Shown one piece after another: positions 18,944-27,733 of a stretch of 64,000 nucleotides of DNA. Position numbers and translations under genes: made by a program. This DNA is from DAISJI01 sp964559835 (GTDB lineage: Bacteria > Acidobacteriota > Terriglobia > Terriglobales > Acidobacteriaceae), in assembly GCA_964559835.1 (NCBI GenBank), contig CAZLJE010000013.1, positions 72,820 through 136,819 of the forward strand. Direction: 5' to 3'. Positions within the stretch are counted from its first letter, which is position 1. Each line of letters starts with the position of its first letter. The notes under the pieces were generated by a model, which did no database searches, was not told the DNA's origin, and saw nothing but the letters and a program-made list of their open reading frames with translations.

Positions 18944-19561
18944 TTATTTTGTTAAGAGTTTCGGGTCTCCCAGGGGTACCTGGACTCGTTTTGTCGATGT
19001 CAATTCCAGCGACAAGCGCAAGCGTTCGCGAATATCGCACTCAAACTGAAATTCACCAAAATCGGTGGTCATGGTTTCCAACACCGCGGCGCCGTTCTCG
19101 TTGAACAGGATCACCGGTACCGGCATCGGATAGTGGTTCTTGTTTTCGAGCACTTGCCCGACGACGATCAGGCGCTGCGGCGGTTGGAATTCGAACCGCA
19201 TGTCGATGGTGACCCCATTCGCCTCGTAGAGAAGCTGACGGGCATTGCTCGCGGCCGCGGCACGAATGCCGAGGGGCGCTGCTTGCGCGAAGCTGTCGAA
19301 TACGAGGCTTGCGAGCAAGGTTTCTTTCTTTTCTGCCTTGGGATACTTGATCTCAAACTCCTGTTTCAACATGCGCACCAAATCTGCCGGCGGGTCGTAC
19401 GTACGGTCCTGACTGGCTGAGGATCGCATCCACTGCCAGGTCGCGAATGCCTGTCGGCACTCGACGCAGCCCGTTTGCAGGTGCTTTTCCACTTCGGCCT
19501 TCGTGGCCTGGTCGACTGTTCCTCGAACCAGGTTCACCCAAACTTCGTCTTCGAAATGCAT
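18944..19561 (-). CDS. Zinc-finger anti-sigma-factor-like protein
   Basis: The 205-residue protein opens with a putative zinc-finger of the anti-sigma type, H-x3-C-x2-C in KHLQTGCVECRQAF. There is no clear membrane helix, so unlike classical ECF anti-sigma factors it may be soluble. The C-terminal ~90 residues (RLIVVGQVLENKNHYPMPV, GAAVLETMTTDFGEFQFE, LRLSLELTS) look like a small beta-sandwich of the carboxypeptidase-regulatory or Ig kind. GAGGAAAAC precedes ATG 19561. It is 124 bp downstream of the CHAT gene and is the likely partner of the sigma factor in the same block. Confidence 0.75.
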   Translation of the reverse strand: MHFEDEVWVNLVRGTVDQATKAEVEKHLQTGCVECRQAFATWQWMRSSASQDRTYDPPADLVRMLKQEFEIKYPKAEKKETLLASLVFDSFAQAAPLGIRAAAASNARQLLYEANGVTIDMRFEFQPPQRLIVVGQVLENKNHYPMPVPVILFNENGAAVLETMTTDFGEFQFECDIRERLRLSLELTSTKRVQVPLGDPKLLTK

Positions 19562-19685
19562 GTTTTCCTCGCTTGGGGATAGCGGGGCGCTTTCCGCGCC
19601 GTTGAGTCGACGGCCAATTTCACCGTCATCTGGAGCAAAAGGGAGTCGAGGCGAGGGAAAAATATAGGCGGGAAGAAAAAAAGTT

Positions 19686-22547
19686 CTAAAGCCGTCCGAC
19701 GAGCACAAATGGCGCCCAATGATAGGGATGCGGATATTCTGCCCGTAGTTCGGTCATTGCGTCCCGCAGGGCTTCCGCTTTCGGGGCGCCCGACTGGAGG
19801 CGGCGGTAGAAGGCGACCATGAATCCGGCAGTAGTGCGGTCATGAACATCCCACAAACTGAGGACGAGCGACTGGGCTCCAGCCTGCAGCAGCCCACGGA
19901 CCATGCCCATCAATTCATCGCCCGCGGTAACCACATTCAAGCCGGTTGCACATCCGCTCAGGACCACAAGTTCGGCCGGGAGCCTCAATTGATAAAGGTC
20001 GTACAGGCTGAGATAGGAATCCGCGAGGCGGATCGACGAGAACATCGGATTGTCCTGGCGGAATTGCCCGTGCGTTGCAATGTGCACGATGCGGCTGTCC
20101 GGCCCATGCCGCCGAAGCGCGCTTTCGGTGGCATCGCTGCCCAGGCAGGTCACCGGGTTGGGCAGGATCGATTTCAGCGCTTCGACCTCCTCGCCGATCG
20201 ACGGAGCCGCCGCATCAGGAATGCCCATCAATAGCGAAGTGTCCGAACTAGATGCGGGGAGCCGCTGGCAAAGCGTGAAGATGCTTGCGCTCGGGGCATA
20301 AGAAACCGTGAACCGGTCGATCAAGTGGCGCTCACCATCGAACAGCGCCTGGAACGGAACGTGATGCAGCACTCCATGAGGAACGAAGATCAGGTGATCG
20401 GCCCGCAAGCGTGGTTCCAGGGGAGCGATCAATTCGGCGTAAAGTTGCTGGAGATGGGACTGCGTGGCCTGCATGATCGGTCCCTGAAAGGCTTCCAGGT
20501 AACCGCTATCGAGCCGGAACTTCGACATCTGGAATTGAACCAGGCGCAACAGCGACTCGATCCGCGACTGGAAGGTGACAGGGGCGATCTCGACTGAATC
20601 GTGGGTGACGACGCAAGCTACGAACCGGTCTTTGACCGCGAAGTATTCGACCAGAGCAGCCTCGGCGGGGAGCGACTGCCGAATCTCGTCCAAGGGCAGA
20701 TGCGTTGGCAATTGAATGCCGGCCTGGCTTGCCTCGGAAAGGCTCGCTTCCTGCAGGACACGCAGCAGGTCCGTTTCGCGCGCGCGTACCTGGCGTTCGA
20801 GGAGGTCGACGCGCTGCTGGGATTTTTCCTCCGGACGAAGTTGCTCGCGCTCGATCAGGTTGTAGTACCAGTTCAACTCCTCGCGCAGATTGCGGATGTT
20901 CCGGACGAGTTCACTCTGGCCGGATCCGTCCTCCGCCTGGCGCTGGATAGGCTGCAGTAGCATGTCCATCAGGCTGCGCGACTTGGCCTGTTCGATGAGC
21001 CCGAACGCCTCCTCGGCCTTGCCTGGATTCTGGACTTCTCGCAGACACGCGATCACCAGGTTTTCGTACACTTCCAGCTTGTTCTTGAAAAACGAGATTT
21101 TCAGCTCTTCGCCGCGCAGGTTGCCTCGTAGCGTTTCCAGCGCCTGTTGCGCGGACAGATAACTTTTGTATGCGCTCGAAACGTCGCCCATGGCGTCATA
21201 CACCTGGCCGCTGACGAATTCTGCCTGGTAGATAAGCACCGGCAATTGCAGTTCTTGCGCGCCCGCCAGCGCGGAACGGCAGTGCTCCTGCGCCGCAGGC
21301 AGGTCGCCCATGCTCAGCGTTACTCGTGCCAGGAGAAGTTGCGCCAGCACGGCCTTGCTGCGGAACGACGACCGAAACGCCTCATAAGCGGCGTTGGCCA
21401 GGCGTCGAGCCTCGAACAACCGGCCTTCATTGAAAAGGACCAGTGCCTGGTAGAGGTCGATCAGTGAGGGCCAGACCAGGTTGTTCTCACGCAGGAACAC
21501 CTCGCGTGCCTTGCCGAACCGTTCGACAGCCTGGAACGGCTGTCCCATTTGGCTGAGCGCAATCGCAGAAAAAGCAAAAGCCTTCGCACTCTCATAGGCC
21601 ATTCCCAGTGCTTCAAACCCGGCATGGGCTGCGTCGGCGAGTTCAGTGGCCTCGGCGTGGAGATTCAACTCGAGATAGATCTCGGACAGGTCGAGGTTGC
21701 ACAACGCGCCGTGGTACGCGTCGTTCAAATCTTTTGCCTTGATGCGCGCCGCCCGCAGCATCTCGATTGCACGGCCGTATTCGCCGCGCAGAAAATAGAG
21801 GTAGGCGATGTTGTAATCGGCCTGCACGACCAGGAGCGGCATCTGGTGCGTATCGCTGAAGGCACGCGCGTCTTCATAGTTGGCCAGCGCTTCAGTGAAG
21901 TGATTGAGGCTGATGTTGCAGACGGCGAGATTGCTCAGGGCGCCGGCAATACCTTCCGCGTCATCGTGCTTCAACAGTTCGACGTACGCGCGCTGGTAGG
22001 CTTCGAGCGCGTCCTGAAATCGGTCCTGGCGATAAAAAATGTTGCCAATGTTGAAGTCGACGCGCGCGATTCGCCAGAGATTGCCTTCTTCGCGAAAGAT
22101 CTGCCGCGCGCGTTCGCCGGCGGCCAACGCTCGCTCGTAGCTGCCCAACAACAGCAGCGGCTGGATCGACGTGCTCAACGTACGCGCAAGCTCGTGCCGG
22201 TCTCCGGCCTGTTCGAATAGTTCAGCCGCGCGCAAGTGCAGGTCGGCAGCGGCACCGTTCTGGCCACTTGCAGACAGAGCGTTTGCCTTGGACCGCAACC
22301 CTTCTGCCAGAGCGGCCGGCGTATTCAGCGACTCGGCTATGGTCACGGCCGCTTCGGCGAAGCGTAACGCGTCCGCCGTACTCACTCGGATCTGTCGCAA
22401 AACGCGGGTCGTCAACGAGGACAATATATCCGCGTCGCTCAGACAAGGATGTGATTGCACGAAGGCGCGCCGCTCTTCCGCCGAATCTAAGGCGCACAAT
22501 CGCTCGACGAGTGCGTCGCGGTCGGCAATGGGGGCGGGGGCGCTCAT
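19686..22547 (-). CDS. TPR-CHAT caspase-like protease
   Basis: This 953-residue protein has an N-terminal helical part, about ten tetratricopeptide repeats (residues about 70-520, for example NIGNIFYRQDRFQDALEAYQ) and a C-terminal CHAT domain (about 680-950). The CHAT cysteine-protease dyad is intact: His826 in HIATHG and Cys866 in VLSGCATG, with a SLWDVHDRTTAGFM helix behind. CHAT enzymes are caspase/separase relatives that cut proteins when the TPR sensor is engaged. Its ATG (22547) overlaps the sigma-factor stop as ATGA, indicating translational coupling. Target unknown; the anti-sigma-like protein downstream is an obvious candidate. Confidence 0.92.
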   Translation of the reverse strand: MSAPAPIADRDALVERLCALDSAEERRAFVQSHPCLSDADILSSLTTRVLRQIRVSTADALRFAEAAVTIAESLNTPAALAEGLRSKANALSASGQNGAAADLHLRAAELFEQAGDRHELARTLSTSIQPLLLLGSYERALAAGERARQIFREEGNLWRIARVDFNIGNIFYRQDRFQDALEAYQRAYVELLKHDDAEGIAGALSNLAVCNISLNHFTEALANYEDARAFSDTHQMPLLVVQADYNIAYLYFLRGEYGRAIEMLRAARIKAKDLNDAYHGALCNLDLSEIYLELNLHAEATELADAAHAGFEALGMAYESAKAFAFSAIALSQMGQPFQAVERFGKAREVFLRENNLVWPSLIDLYQALVLFNEGRLFEARRLANAAYEAFRSSFRSKAVLAQLLLARVTLSMGDLPAAQEHCRSALAGAQELQLPVLIYQAEFVSGQVYDAMGDVSSAYKSYLSAQQALETLRGNLRGEELKISFFKNKLEVYENLVIACLREVQNPGKAEEAFGLIEQAKSRSLMDMLLQPIQRQAEDGSGQSELVRNIRNLREELNWYYNLIEREQLRPEEKSQQRVDLLERQVRARETDLLRVLQEASLSEASQAGIQLPTHLPLDEIRQSLPAEAALVEYFAVKDRFVACVVTHDSVEIAPVTFQSRIESLLRLVQFQMSKFRLDSGYLEAFQGPIMQATQSHLQQLYAELIAPLEPRLRADHLIFVPHGVLHHVPFQALFDGERHLIDRFTVSYAPSASIFTLCQRLPASSSDTSLLMGIPDAAAPSIGEEVEALKSILPNPVTCLGSDATESALRRHGPDSRIVHIATHGQFRQDNPMFSSIRLADSYLSLYDLYQLRLPAELVVLSGCATGLNVVTAGDELMGMVRGLLQAGAQSLVLSLWDVHDRTTAGFMVAFYRRLQSGAPKAEALRDAMTELRAEYPHPYHWAPFVLVGRL

Positions 22548-23125
22548 CGGTTCCTTATCTTTTCGAGTTGCTTGCGCAGTTTCTGCAGGCAACGTCCCCG
22601 AATAAATCCGATCGAACCACTGGCAAGATTCAACTTCTGCGCGACCTCGTCGTAACTGCGGGGCGGGTCTTCGTAAAAGAGCATTTGCACCATGCGCCGG
22701 CAGCGCTCCGGGAGCTCTCGGACGGCATTGCGCACTGCCTCTTCCTCCTCCAGTTCCGCCAGCATGTCCTCCGGAACCGCCGGTTCGACACCGATCGGAA
22801 GCTCGTCGTCTTCGACGTCCACGTGCCGTTCCGCGCGCCGCTGGACAGCCAGACACTTGTGATAGCAAGTCTGGATCAGCCACTTCGGCAACGCCTTGGG
22901 CTCTCGCAGGCCCGCAAGTCCCGAAAGCAAGTCAAGGCACACCGACTGAAAAATATCGTTGGCGTCCTGGTGCAGGCCCAGCCGGACCGGAATGGAATAA
23001 ATGAGCTTCTTATAGCGATCGATCAATACGGCCCAGGCTTCACTGTCGTGCTTCAGGCAGGCGGCAACCAACCGCTCATCCGACCATTCTGCGGACTGGG
23101 CTGGGGCGGGTGCGGGTGCGGTCAT
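22544..23125 (-). CDS. ECF-type RNA polymerase sigma factor
   Basis: The 193-residue protein has sigma-70 region 2 (AWAVLIDRYKKLIYSIPVRL, then DANDIFQSVCLDLL) and region 4 (LPERCRRMVQMLFYEDPPRS, then YDEVAQKLNLASGSIGFIRG), with no region 1 or 3. Its first residues are an Ala-Pro repeat. The ATG (23125) shares a base with the stop of the solute-binding-protein gene (TAATG), and its stop overlaps the CHAT start, so it is made together with a peptide transporter and a protease. It should direct a small regulon in response to a signal handled by these partners. Confidence 0.92.
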   Translation of the reverse strand: MTAPAPAPAQSAEWSDERLVAACLKHDSEAWAVLIDRYKKLIYSIPVRLGLHQDANDIFQSVCLDLLSGLAGLREPKALPKWLIQTCYHKCLAVQRRAERHVDVEDDELPIGVEPAVPEDMLAELEEEEAVRNAVRELPERCRRMVQMLFYEDPPRSYDEVAQKLNLASGSIGFIRGRCLQKLRKQLEKIRNR

Positions 23126-24882
23126 TAACGACCTCGCAGGGAAGCGTCGCGCCAGTACAGTTCCTCGGCATTCCACAGCGTGTAATGATCGAGGACTGCG
23201 GGATGGAAATTGCCGAGCTGGGATTTTGCCGCCGATAGCACGTTCGGAGTTGCGATGAAAACGAAGGGCAAGTCCTCGGCGATCAGCTGCTGGGCACGGT
23301 CATAAATCTTCTTGCGGTCCTTATAGCTGGTGGTGACCATCTGCTGCTGCATCAATCGGTCGAGTTCCCGCTCCCAATCCGGAGCGCCCGTGGTCTCGCC
23401 GAGATGCCACAGGTGCATGGTCCCCGAATTTGTCCAGACATTCACCTCAGGGTTGGGGTCCGCGTCGCCTCCGCCGAAGCCCATGATCGCGGCGTCGTAA
23501 TCGTACGTTTGCAGTAAGCGGTCGAGCATGGAACGGAAGTCCATGGGCACAACGTTGACCTTCATCCCGATCTGCTTGAGGTCTTCCTGGAGCAGCGTAG
23601 CCATTTTGGTGCGTTGCGTGTTCGAAGAACTGGTCAGGATCGAGAACTCGACCGGATTGCCACCACGGTCGAGCAGCGTACCGTCGCCGGACCAGCGGAA
23701 TCCCGCGCCCCGCAGCAGCGTACGTGCTTCGTCCGGCGATCTCGCCGGGTGTGGCAGCGCACCGTTCAACCACATCTTGTTTCCCGGACTGACATTCCCC
23801 CACAGGGGCGTTCCATATCCGCCGTAGACCAAGCGCACAATGCCGGCCCGGTCGATTGCGTCGGACACCGCTTTGCGGAATGCAAGCTCTCGAAACCAGG
23901 CCTGCTTGCGTGCGACCTGCTCCAGTTTCCGCCCGCTCACGTCGTTCTGGTTGAACACGAGGAAGTTGTATTCGAGACTCGGGCCAAGGTCGGAAAGCTG
24001 GTAGCTCTTGCTCTGCGCTGATTTTGACAGGAGCGCGTAGTTCTCCGCGCCGAGGCGGCTGATCATATCCGTTTCACCGGCTTGGAAGCGGATCAGTTGG
24101 GCGTCCTCGCTGCCGACGAACAGGAAGGTAATCTCGTCCAGGTAAGGCAACCTGTGTTTCTGCGAGTCCGCCTTCCAATAATACGGATTGCGCTCCAGCA
24201 CCAGCCGCTGGCCCGCGACGTATTGCTTGACGCGGAACGGTCCCAGCCCGGCTACGTCCTGCGCCGCCAGTCCCCACATCTGGGCGAACCGGCCATCGCG
24301 ATAGGGCTTCTCCAGGATGTGCTTCGGCATGATCGCCAGGCTGTCGAATATCCGCTCCGCGGCGGCGTACGGCTGAGGAAGAGTGAACCGGACGGTGTAC
24401 GCGTCCACTTTCGCGACCGTCATGGGTTTTCCGCCGATCACGAGCAGATCGCGCTGAGGCGAGTGGACCTGCTCGTCCAGGTACACCTGGTAAGAGAACA
24501 CGACATCATCGGCATCGAACGGCCGGCCGTCGGAAAAACGAATGCCGCGCCGAAGCTGCAGCGTGAAGGTTCGGCCGTCGGGGGAAAGCTTCCAGCTCTT
24601 GGCGAGCGCGGGTTCGGTCTGTTGGGAGGCGCGGTTGATATGGACCAGGTCCGCCATGACCCTGCCGATCACTTCGCGAGACGCAGCGTCGGCGGACAGC
24701 ACGGGATTCAGGGTCTTCGGTTCGGCACGCTGTCCCACCGTCAGGCGGCCGCCGTACGCTCCCTGCACGGAGCTGACCAGCACTTCTTCCCCGCGTTGCA
24801 CCGGTTCCGCAGAGGGCCCAGTTGCCCACGCTTGCGACAAGACACACAGAACCAAAGAGCCGACAACGAGAAAGCGTCTCAA
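23125..24882 (-). CDS. ABC transporter solute-binding protein, family 5 (peptide/nickel type)
   Basis: The 585-residue protein has a signal peptide (FLVVGSLVLCVLSQAWA) and the SBP_bac_5 fold: EPKTLNPVLSADAASREV, ALAKSWKLSPDGRTFTLQLR (the family signature around DGxxYTFxLR), FSDGRPFDADDVVFSYQ and a C-terminal YDRAQQLIAEDLPFVF. No lipobox cysteine follows the signal peptide. It should bind oligopeptides or similar compounds in the periplasm. The start is TTG 24882 with GGGGAGA upstream. It is the fifth gene of the transporter block and overlaps the sigma-factor start, which is unusual. Confidence 0.9.
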   Translation of the reverse strand: MRRFLVVGSLVLCVLSQAWATGPSAEPVQRGEEVLVSSVQGAYGGRLTVGQRAEPKTLNPVLSADAASREVIGRVMADLVHINRASQQTEPALAKSWKLSPDGRTFTLQLRRGIRFSDGRPFDADDVVFSYQVYLDEQVHSPQRDLLVIGGKPMTVAKVDAYTVRFTLPQPYAAAERIFDSLAIMPKHILEKPYRDGRFAQMWGLAAQDVAGLGPFRVKQYVAGQRLVLERNPYYWKADSQKHRLPYLDEITFLFVGSEDAQLIRFQAGETDMISRLGAENYALLSKSAQSKSYQLSDLGPSLEYNFLVFNQNDVSGRKLEQVARKQAWFRELAFRKAVSDAIDRAGIVRLVYGGYGTPLWGNVSPGNKMWLNGALPHPARSPDEARTLLRGAGFRWSGDGTLLDRGGNPVEFSILTSSSNTQRTKMATLLQEDLKQIGMKVNVVPMDFRSMLDRLLQTYDYDAAIMGFGGGDADPNPEVNVWTNSGTMHLWHLGETTGAPDWERELDRLMQQQMVTTSYKDRKKIYDRAQQLIAEDLPFVFIATPNVLSAAKSQLGNFHPAVLDHYTLWNAEELYWRDASLRGR

Positions 24883-24916
24883 CAGAATCTCCCCACAAGC
24901 GATTTTCAGGTCAGGG

Positions 24917-25927
24917 TTAGCGGGATTGTAACCGCGTTTGCAGCGCGTCGGCGAGAAAACAATAGGTGATCGAAATCGTGATCAGCGCCACGGCGGGGCC
25001 GAGCATCCACCAATACGACGTGAGCACTTGATATTGCTGTAGCGCCGCGAGCATGTTGCCCCAGCTCGGAGTGGGTTCATTCACGCCGAGAGCGAAAAAA
25101 GATAGACTCACCTCGGCGGCAACGTATTGTGGGACCAGCAGCGCCGCCTGCGTGAGCAGGACCGCGAATACAGACGGCAGAACATGCCGGCGAACCAGGT
25201 AGAACTCCGACGCGCCGAACCCTCGCGCGGCGGCAACGTAGTTCTGCGTCTTCGCGCTCAGCACGACGCCGCGCACCAGCCGAGCCGGCCGTGCCCATCC
25301 CAGCAGCGAAACCACACATACGATCAGCAGAAACGACTGGGCCGCGCCCAGATGTAACGGCAGCGCGGCGCGTAATGCCAACAGCAGGTAAAGCCAGGGC
25401 AACGTGAGCAGCAACTCAGAAGAGCCCATCAGGACCTCGTCCGCCCACCCGCCTCGATAACCCGCGATCAAGCCGATCAACAGCCCGACTGCGAGCGAGA
25501 TGCCCGTCGCCAGCAATCCCGCGCCGAGGGAAATTTGGCCGCCGTAAAGCAGTCTTGAGAATACATCGCGGCCGTAGCCATCCGTTCCGAGCAAAGAAAT
25601 GCGTACAGCAGTATCGGTACAAAACAGGCGCCGCCGCGACCGGAAAACTCCCATGAAGGAATAATCCGCTCCCTTACAGAAGAATCGCACCGGGGCGATC
25701 GTGCCTGGGTCTTCTTCATACACGCCGAAATCGACGGATCGAAGGTCGCGGACAAACGGACGGAGGTGATAACCGGACGCATCGCGGAAATGCACCCGGG
25801 TGGGTGGCGCATAAGCGTGCATGCGATCCTGCTCGCCGGGATCGTAGGGAGCAAGGAACCCGGCGCCCATAACGGCCACATGCGCCGCCAGCAGGAAAGC
25901 ACCGGCGATCCACAGAGTCCTACGCAT
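24917..25927 (-). CDS. ABC transporter permease, DppC/OppC-like
   Basis: The 336-residue membrane protein has an N-terminal helix, then a periplasmic insert of about 110 residues (larger than usual, with SVDFGVYEEDPGTIAPVRFF), and the core helices containing the ABC coupling motif near EFYLVRRHVLPSVFAVLL. The LGTDGYGRDVFSRLLYGGQIS stretch is the classic start of the OppC/DppC core. It forms the channel together with the DppB-like protein. Its start overlaps the upstream permease stop by 8 bp, and its stop is 34 bp from the binding-protein gene. Confidence 0.92.
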   Translation of the reverse strand: MRRTLWIAGAFLLAAHVAVMGAGFLAPYDPGEQDRMHAYAPPTRVHFRDASGYHLRPFVRDLRSVDFGVYEEDPGTIAPVRFFCKGADYSFMGVFRSRRRLFCTDTAVRISLLGTDGYGRDVFSRLLYGGQISLGAGLLATGISLAVGLLIGLIAGYRGGWADEVLMGSSELLLTLPWLYLLLALRAALPLHLGAAQSFLLIVCVVSLLGWARPARLVRGVVLSAKTQNYVAAARGFGASEFYLVRRHVLPSVFAVLLTQAALLVPQYVAAEVSLSFFALGVNEPTPSWGNMLAALQQYQVLTSYWWMLGPAVALITISITYCFLADALQTRLQSR

Positions 25928-26894
25928 GCGCGCTCCTCGTAGTGATGCGCGGGTCGAACGCGAGCAGAAGCAAGTCAGCGAGCAGAGTTCCCATGGTCAC
26001 CATCACGGCGGACAACATCACGGCCCCGATGACCACGTAAGGATCGCGCGCCAGCGTCGCCTCCAGAACGAGTGGGCCGAGGCCAGGCCAACCGGTAATG
26101 ACTTCGACCGTCAGAGAACCGCTTAACAGCACCGAAAGAGAAAGCCCGAATAAAGAAATCGCCGGATTGGCCGCTGCCGGCAGCACGTGCCGTAGCAGCA
26201 AACGTGCTGTGTGGATCCCATTGCCGCGGACCGCCTGGATGTAAGGGCTTTCCAGCACCTCCGCCATGCTCGACCGCACATGTCTTACTACGATCGCCAC
26301 GATCCCGAGGGCGAGTACGCTCGCCGGGATCACGAGGTGTGCGGCGATGTCGCGCACCTGACCCCACCACGTAAGCCCCTCGAACGAGGAAGAAGTCAGT
26401 CCGCCGACCGGCAGCATCCGAGTGCGGACGGCGAAGGCCAGGACCGCCAGCACTACGGCAATCTCAGGCACGGACAGCATGAACGAACTCGCGACGGTGA
26501 CTACACGGTCGATCCAGCCTCCGCGACGCAGCGCGGTCCACGCCCCCAGCGGGACGGCCAGCAACCACGCGAGCAATGTTGCGGAAAGGGTCAGCAGCAG
26601 CGTATTGCGGGCGCGCGCCAGCAGCAGTGGGCGCACCGGCGCGTTGTATGCGAACGAGTATCCAACATCTCCACGCGCCGCCGAACTCAACCAGAGCCAA
26701 TATCTCGCGGGCAGAGGCCGGTCCATCCCATACTGCGCACGAAGGCCGGCGATCGTCTGCGGCGACACCTGCGGATTCAAGCGCAGTTCGTCGAAATAAG
26801 AACCGGGCACGATATCGCTCAGGACGAAGCAAAAAACTGATGTCGCCAGGAGCACCAGGATGGCCCGGGCAAAGCGTCGAAACGCGTAACTCAT
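25920..26894 (-). CDS. ABC transporter permease, DppB/OppB-like
   Basis: The 324-residue protein has six predicted membrane helices and the DppB features: an N-terminal helix with VLLATSVFCFVLSDIVPGS, QYGMDRPLPARYWLWLSSAA, YSFAYNAPVRPLLLARARNT, and the coupling helix region AVRGNGIHTARLLLRHVLPA. It pairs with the downstream DppC-like permease to carry peptides or related solutes into the cytoplasm. The ATG overlaps the stop of the ATPase gene upstream as ATGA, showing translational coupling. Confidence 0.93.
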   Translation of the reverse strand: MSYAFRRFARAILVLLATSVFCFVLSDIVPGSYFDELRLNPQVSPQTIAGLRAQYGMDRPLPARYWLWLSSAARGDVGYSFAYNAPVRPLLLARARNTLLLTLSATLLAWLLAVPLGAWTALRRGGWIDRVVTVASSFMLSVPEIAVVLAVLAFAVRTRMLPVGGLTSSSFEGLTWWGQVRDIAAHLVIPASVLALGIVAIVVRHVRSSMAEVLESPYIQAVRGNGIHTARLLLRHVLPAAANPAISLFGLSLSVLLSGSLTVEVITGWPGLGPLVLEATLARDPYVVIGAVMLSAVMVTMGTLLADLLLLAFDPRITTRSAHA

Positions 26895-27733
26895 ACGCCC
26901 TCCCCGGCAGCACGTGCGAACAGGCGGTTACCCGCTTCGGCCGCATCCAGCAGCACCCGGGTGGCATGCGCTTGCGGAGCATCGAACACGCGGCGGATGG
27001 GGCCGCTCTCTACCACGCTTCCGCCGGAAACCACCGCGATCTCGTCGGCGAATTGCGCGGTGAGGGCGATGTCGTGAGAAATGACGATGTACGTAAGATC
27101 GAGTGCGGCGCGAAGATCAAGTAACAGATTGGCGATCTGCGCGGCTGTCGAGAGATCGAGTCCGGTGAACGCTTCGTCGAGGATCAGCAGGCGTGGCTCG
27201 ATCGCCAGTGCGCGCGCGATCGCAATCCGCTGCAACTGTCCGCCGCTAAACTGTGAGGGCCGCCGGCGTCTCCAGTCCGGCGAGAGACCAACCTGGCGCA
27301 TCAGCCGGACCACTATTTCAGCGCGCGAGTCGCGCGTGCCGCGATTCTGTACGACGAGAGGTTCGGCGATCAGCTCTTCTGCCGTAAGCCGTGGATTGAG
27401 CGCCGTCGATGGGTCTTGAAATATGAGCTGTATCCTGGGGCGCACTCGCCGGAGGTCGCTACCGGAGAGCCGCGTCAAATCGACGTCATCCAAGAAGATG
27501 GATCCGGAATCGACCTTCTCCATGCCGGCGATGCAGCGAGCGAGCGTGGTTTTGCCGCCTCCGGAATCGCCGACAACCGCCAGGATCGAGCCGCGGCGAA
27601 CCGCAAGGGCAACATCGTGCAGGGCGACAACCTCACGAGTGCGCCAGCCCTCGCGTCTCGAATAACGCTTTTCCAGCGATTGAACGCGGAGCAGAACTGG
27701 ATTGCTCTGCCAGCTTTCCCCGATGCTATTCAT
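26891..27733 (-). CDS. ABC transporter ATPase, DppF/OppF-like
   Basis: The 280-residue nucleotide-binding protein has Walker A GDSGGGKTT, Q-loop FQDPSTALNPRL, ABC signature FSGGQLQR, Walker B LLILDEAFTGLD and the H-loop VISHD. The second residue of the Walker A core is G rather than the common S (GDSGGGKT for GxSGSGKS), which is tolerated in the family. ATG 27733 is used because it overlaps the previous gene's stop by 8 bp; the frame is open further upstream, but that part lies inside the previous gene. It powers uptake with its partner ATPase. Confidence 0.92.
   Translation of the reverse strand: MNSIGESWQSNPVLLRVQSLEKRYSRREGWRTREVVALHDVALAVRRGSILAVVGDSGGGKTTLARCIAGMEKVDSGSIFLDDVDLTRLSGSDLRRVRPRIQLIFQDPSTALNPRLTAEELIAEPLVVQNRGTRDSRAEIVVRLMRQVGLSPDWRRRRPSQFSGGQLQRIAIARALAIEPRLLILDEAFTGLDLSTAAQIANLLLDLRAALDLTYIVISHDIALTAQFADEIAVVSGGSVVESGPIRRVFDAPQAHATRVLLDAAEAGNRLFARAAGEGV

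Noticed and set aside
24917..25927. A fused extra domain in the DppC-like permease because of its long first loop
   Set aside because: The insert is about 110 residues of polar sequence with no domain I can name; it fits a larger periplasmic loop.
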